Shown here: positions 5,214 to 6,815 of the stretch, piece after piece | Position numbering within the stretch: position 1 is the first letter of the stretch | Layout of the letters: each line of letters begins with the position of its first letter | NCBI GenBank assembly: GCA_030599175.1 | Contig: JAUVON010000154.1 | Span: 1-6,815, forward strand | Length of the DNA stretch: 6,815 nucleotides | Reading direction: 5' to 3' | Source: Desulfobulbaceae bacterium | GTDB taxonomy: Bacteria > Desulfobacterota > Desulfobulbia > Desulfobulbales > Desulfocapsaceae | Program-made: the position numbers and the translations under genes | Notes under the pieces: model-generated | What the model saw: only the letters and a program-made list of their open reading frames with translations | Databases searched by the model: none | What the model was told of the DNA's origin: nothing

Positions 5214-6287
5214 CTATTCCGGCATGTTTGGCCATTTTATTGTCTTTCCCTCGAAATTCTCCAGGGTATACTCTTTCTCATTTTTTCCTTTGATATAATA
5301 ATCTGGCATCAACGGGATTTTGCCGATGCTCGTGGCGATCACATACATAGGTTGAGCAAGCCCCGTTGTATGCCCACGTATGGCATCCCGGATGAGTTCC
5401 GCACCTTTTTCCACAGTGGTCCTGAAGTGATCGATGCCCGGCGCCGGTTCACAGTAAAATACATAGTAGGGACGAATTCGCACCCGTAGTAATTTTTGAT
5501 GCAGTTCGCGGAATGTTTCTACATCATCATTAATTCCTTTCAGCAGTACCGCCTGATTGCCGACGTTGATACCACAGGTGAGCAGATCAAATACAGCTTC
5601 AGCTGTTTTTTCTGTGATTTCATTGGGGTGATTGCACTGGGTATTTATCCAAATTGGGATTTTGTGAAATGGACTCAGTATTTTTTTTAAGCCTGGGGTA
5701 ATCCTATGGGGTAAGACGATGGGTGCCCGCGTGCCGAATCGAATCATCTGGAGATGGGGAACTTCCCGTAATTTTCGAATAATATATTCAATTTTCTGGT
5801 CAGAAAGAATAAACGGATCTCCACCGGTCACCAGTACATCACGAATTTCTTTATGTTCACGGATCCATTCTAATCCTTCATCTACATCCATGCGGAGCTG
5901 GAGGTCTCTGTTCACCACGAGCTCGTTCCTAAAGCAGTGACGGCAATAGTTGACACAGACATCTGTCACAGTAAAAGCTACCCTGTCGTGGTATTGTCGT
6001 GCGATACTGTCGGGGCGAACTTCGTCTGTGTCTCTGTTTTCCTTCCATATGAGGTAGTCTTTAATTCCGTATTTATTCTCGGTTTCCTGTAAAGAAGGGA
6101 GTACCTGTCTGCGAATCGGGCATTTGGGGTCGTCTCGATCCATCAGAGAGGCAAAATAGGGTGATGTTCCCCATTTGGTATTCAACGTCTCAATAGCCTC
6201 TTGCTCTTCAGGGGTGATGTTGATAAACGCTGATAATCTTTCCAGGGTATTGACACTGTTTTGGAGTTGTTCAATCCATTCTTCCAT
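5214..6287 (-). CDS. KamA-family radical SAM/PLP 2,3-aminomutase, substrate uncertain
   Basis: A 357-residue protein homologous along its length to lysine 2,3-aminomutase, which moves an alpha-amino group to the beta carbon using SAM, a [4Fe-4S] cluster and PLP. The cluster cysteines are C111, C115 and C118 in 'CVNYCRHC'; the SAM-binding 'TGGDP' is at 154-158; the PLP lysine is K323 in 'GKIPLMPDY'. Aligned by eye with the Clostridium subterminale enzyme, E280 in 'YCEPAPG' replaces Asp293 and A318 in 'YVIATSIG' replaces Asp330, the two residues that bind the lysine side-chain amine, and the second loop is two residues shorter. Glutamate 2,3-aminomutase has Lys and Asn there, so neither known specificity fits. 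The C-terminal zinc-binding Cys cluster is absent, and the partner Cys ('NDC') is D255 here ('GINDD'). The 'RHCFRNEL' segment also differs from the usual 'CTRRR'. The start has AAGGAA 7 bases upstream. It is probably cotranscribed with the glutamine-synthetase gene. Confidence 0.92.
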   Translation of the reverse strand: MEEWIEQLQNSVNTLERLSAFINITPEEQEAIETLNTKWGTSPYFASLMDRDDPKCPIRRQVLPSLQETENKYGIKDYLIWKENRDTDEVRPDSIARQYHDRVAFTVTDVCVNYCRHCFRNELVVNRDLQLRMDVDEGLEWIREHKEIRDVLVTGGDPFILSDQKIEYIIRKLREVPHLQMIRFGTRAPIVLPHRITPGLKKILSPFHKIPIWINTQCNHPNEITEKTAEAVFDLLTCGINVGNQAVLLKGINDDVETFRELHQKLLRVRIRPYYVFYCEPAPGIDHFRTTVEKGAELIRDAIRGHTTGLAQPMYVIATSIGKIPLMPDYYIKGKNEKEYTLENFEGKTIKWPNMPE

Positions 6288-6294
6288 TTATCTT

Positions 6295-6300
6295 TTCCTT
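6295..6300 (-). promoter_or_regulatory. Ribosome binding site of the aminomutase gene
   Basis: On the minus strand this reads AAGGAA, 7 bases before the ATG at 6287. It supports that start and lies in the 37-base gap after the glutamine-synthetase stop, so both genes can be translated from one mRNA. Confidence 0.7.
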
Positions 6301-6325
6301 TTCTATTAGGGTAATGTTGTAAATC

Positions 6326-6815
6326 TTATCTATCGAGGTACATTGATAATTCGCGATGGGTAACATGGGTTCGATGCCCCTCCCACTCCCGGGTCTTTAA
6401 TGCCATGAAGTTTTGGTAGGTTTCGTCTCCCAGGGTCTGCTTTAGAAACGCGCTTCCTTCAGCCTCCACCAGTGCTTCATACATGCTTTTTGGCAGAAAA
6501 CGTTTATCCCATATCTTAGTGGATAGATCCTTATTGTAAATATTGCCTGTGGAGTGTTCTCCGCAGTCAATTTTATTTTTGATTCCCTCCATACCCATTG
6601 CGATCAAAATTGCCACTTGAAGGTACACATTCCCAGCAGGATCCGGGCTCCTGAGCTCAATTCTGGTGCTCTGCGGGTTTGGACAGTAAGGGATTCTGAC
6701 CATAGTACTTCGGTTTTTGAAGCCCCAGTTACAGATAATGGGTGCTTCCCGTTCAATCACATATGCCTTGTATGAGTTGAAAGTGGAGGCCATAATAATT
6801 GATGTTTCTCTGGCA
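6326..6815 (-). CDS. Glutamine synthetase family ligase, C-terminal 162 residues (cut by window edge)
   Basis: The frame stays open to the window edge, so the 5' part lies beyond 6815; the ATG at 6793 is internal. The 162 residues are the C-terminal part of a type-I-like glutamine synthetase: 'TFNSYK' at 11-16, 'NWGFKNRSTMVRIP' with R35 and R40 at the spacing of the ATP/phosphate-binding Arg339 and Arg344 of the enteric enzyme, and 'RIELRSPDPAGN' with E53 and R55, R55 matching Arg359 that binds the glutamate carboxylate. 'GMEGIKNKI' follows, and a Tyr in 'GNIYNKD' lies where the adenylylated Tyr397 sits in enteric GlnA, though the surrounding motif differs. Metal-binding and ammonia-site residues are outside the window, so true glutamine synthetase cannot be told from gamma-glutamyl-amine ligases or relatives. 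Adjacency to an aminomutase, with a 37-base gap, argues for a specialised ligase rather than housekeeping nitrogen assimilation; that part is inference. Confidence 0.9.
   Translation of the reverse strand, partial: ARETSIIMASTFNSYKAYVIEREAPIICNWGFKNRSTMVRIPYCPNPQSTRIELRSPDPAGNVYLQVAILIAMGMEGIKNKIDCGEHSTGNIYNKDLSTKIWDKRFLPKSMYEALVEAEGSAFLKQTLGDETYQNFMALKTREWEGHRTHVTHRELSMYLDR

Noticed and set aside
4454..5940. Several short ORFs antisense to, or in other frames of, the PLP enzyme and aminomutase
   Set aside because: Low-complexity or Cys/Trp-rich translations inside well-supported genes.
5214..6287. Naming the aminomutase EpmB (EF-P lysine aminomutase) or plain lysine 2,3-aminomutase
   Set aside because: No EF-P gene or EpmA is nearby, and the residues aligning with the lysine-binding aspartates are changed, so a specific name would overstate the evidence.
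6326..6793. Complete 155-residue protein starting at ATG 6793
   Set aside because: The frame is open to the window edge and the residue pattern is the interior of a glutamine synthetase; the true start is outside.
1..6815. CRISPR array, insertion sequence, tRNA or rRNA gene
   Set aside because: No regularly spaced repeats, no transposase frame or terminal inverted repeats, and no tRNA- or rRNA-like segment was seen on either strand.

Overview
The window suggests a Gram-negative bacterium of moderate, slightly AT-leaning base composition. Two small proteins carry Sec-type signal peptides, there are remnants of a MoxR/Bat-type locus, and the KamA-like and glutamine-synthetase-like genes are bacterial in style. 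Desulfobacterota or a related marine/sediment proteobacterial lineage would fit the protein flavour, but nothing here fixes the phylum.

Left part (1-1084, + strand): a strong intrinsic terminator closes a gene outside the window. Three short reading frames follow. The first (84-404) opens like a MoxR AAA+ ATPase but keeps only its start and a P-loop-like segment. The second (418-849) is an apparently complete small exported protein. The third (897-1019, 40 codons) opens like a BatA-type von Willebrand A membrane protein and stops after its membrane anchor. I read the stretch as a collapsed moxR-DUF58-VWA operon in which the small exported protein survived.

Middle (1085-2482): an exported metallo-beta-lactamase-fold hydrolase on the minus strand has a complete set of metal ligands and a strong ribosome binding site. 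It is followed by a gene-poor stretch with a doubtful small + strand membrane ORF that runs into the 3' end of the next gene.

Right part (2423-6815, all minus strand, transcribed from high to low coordinates): a partial type-I-like glutamine synthetase (cut by the window edge), a KamA-family radical SAM/PLP aminomutase, a Cys/Met-metabolism-type PLP lyase, a DUF362 protein and a YjlB-type cupin. The first two genes are 37 bases apart and the last two overlap by 4 bases. A 209-base gap separates the aminomutase from the PLP lyase, so this may be two transcription units. The aminomutase keeps its radical SAM cysteines and PLP lysine. The positions that set lysine or glutamate specificity in characterised relatives are changed, and the usual zinc site is missing. 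Paired with a glutamine-synthetase-fold ligase, this suggests a route that makes a beta-amino acid and then amidates or conjugates it. That is an inference; the substrate is not readable from sequence. This amino-acid cluster is the most interesting part of the window and continues beyond the right edge.
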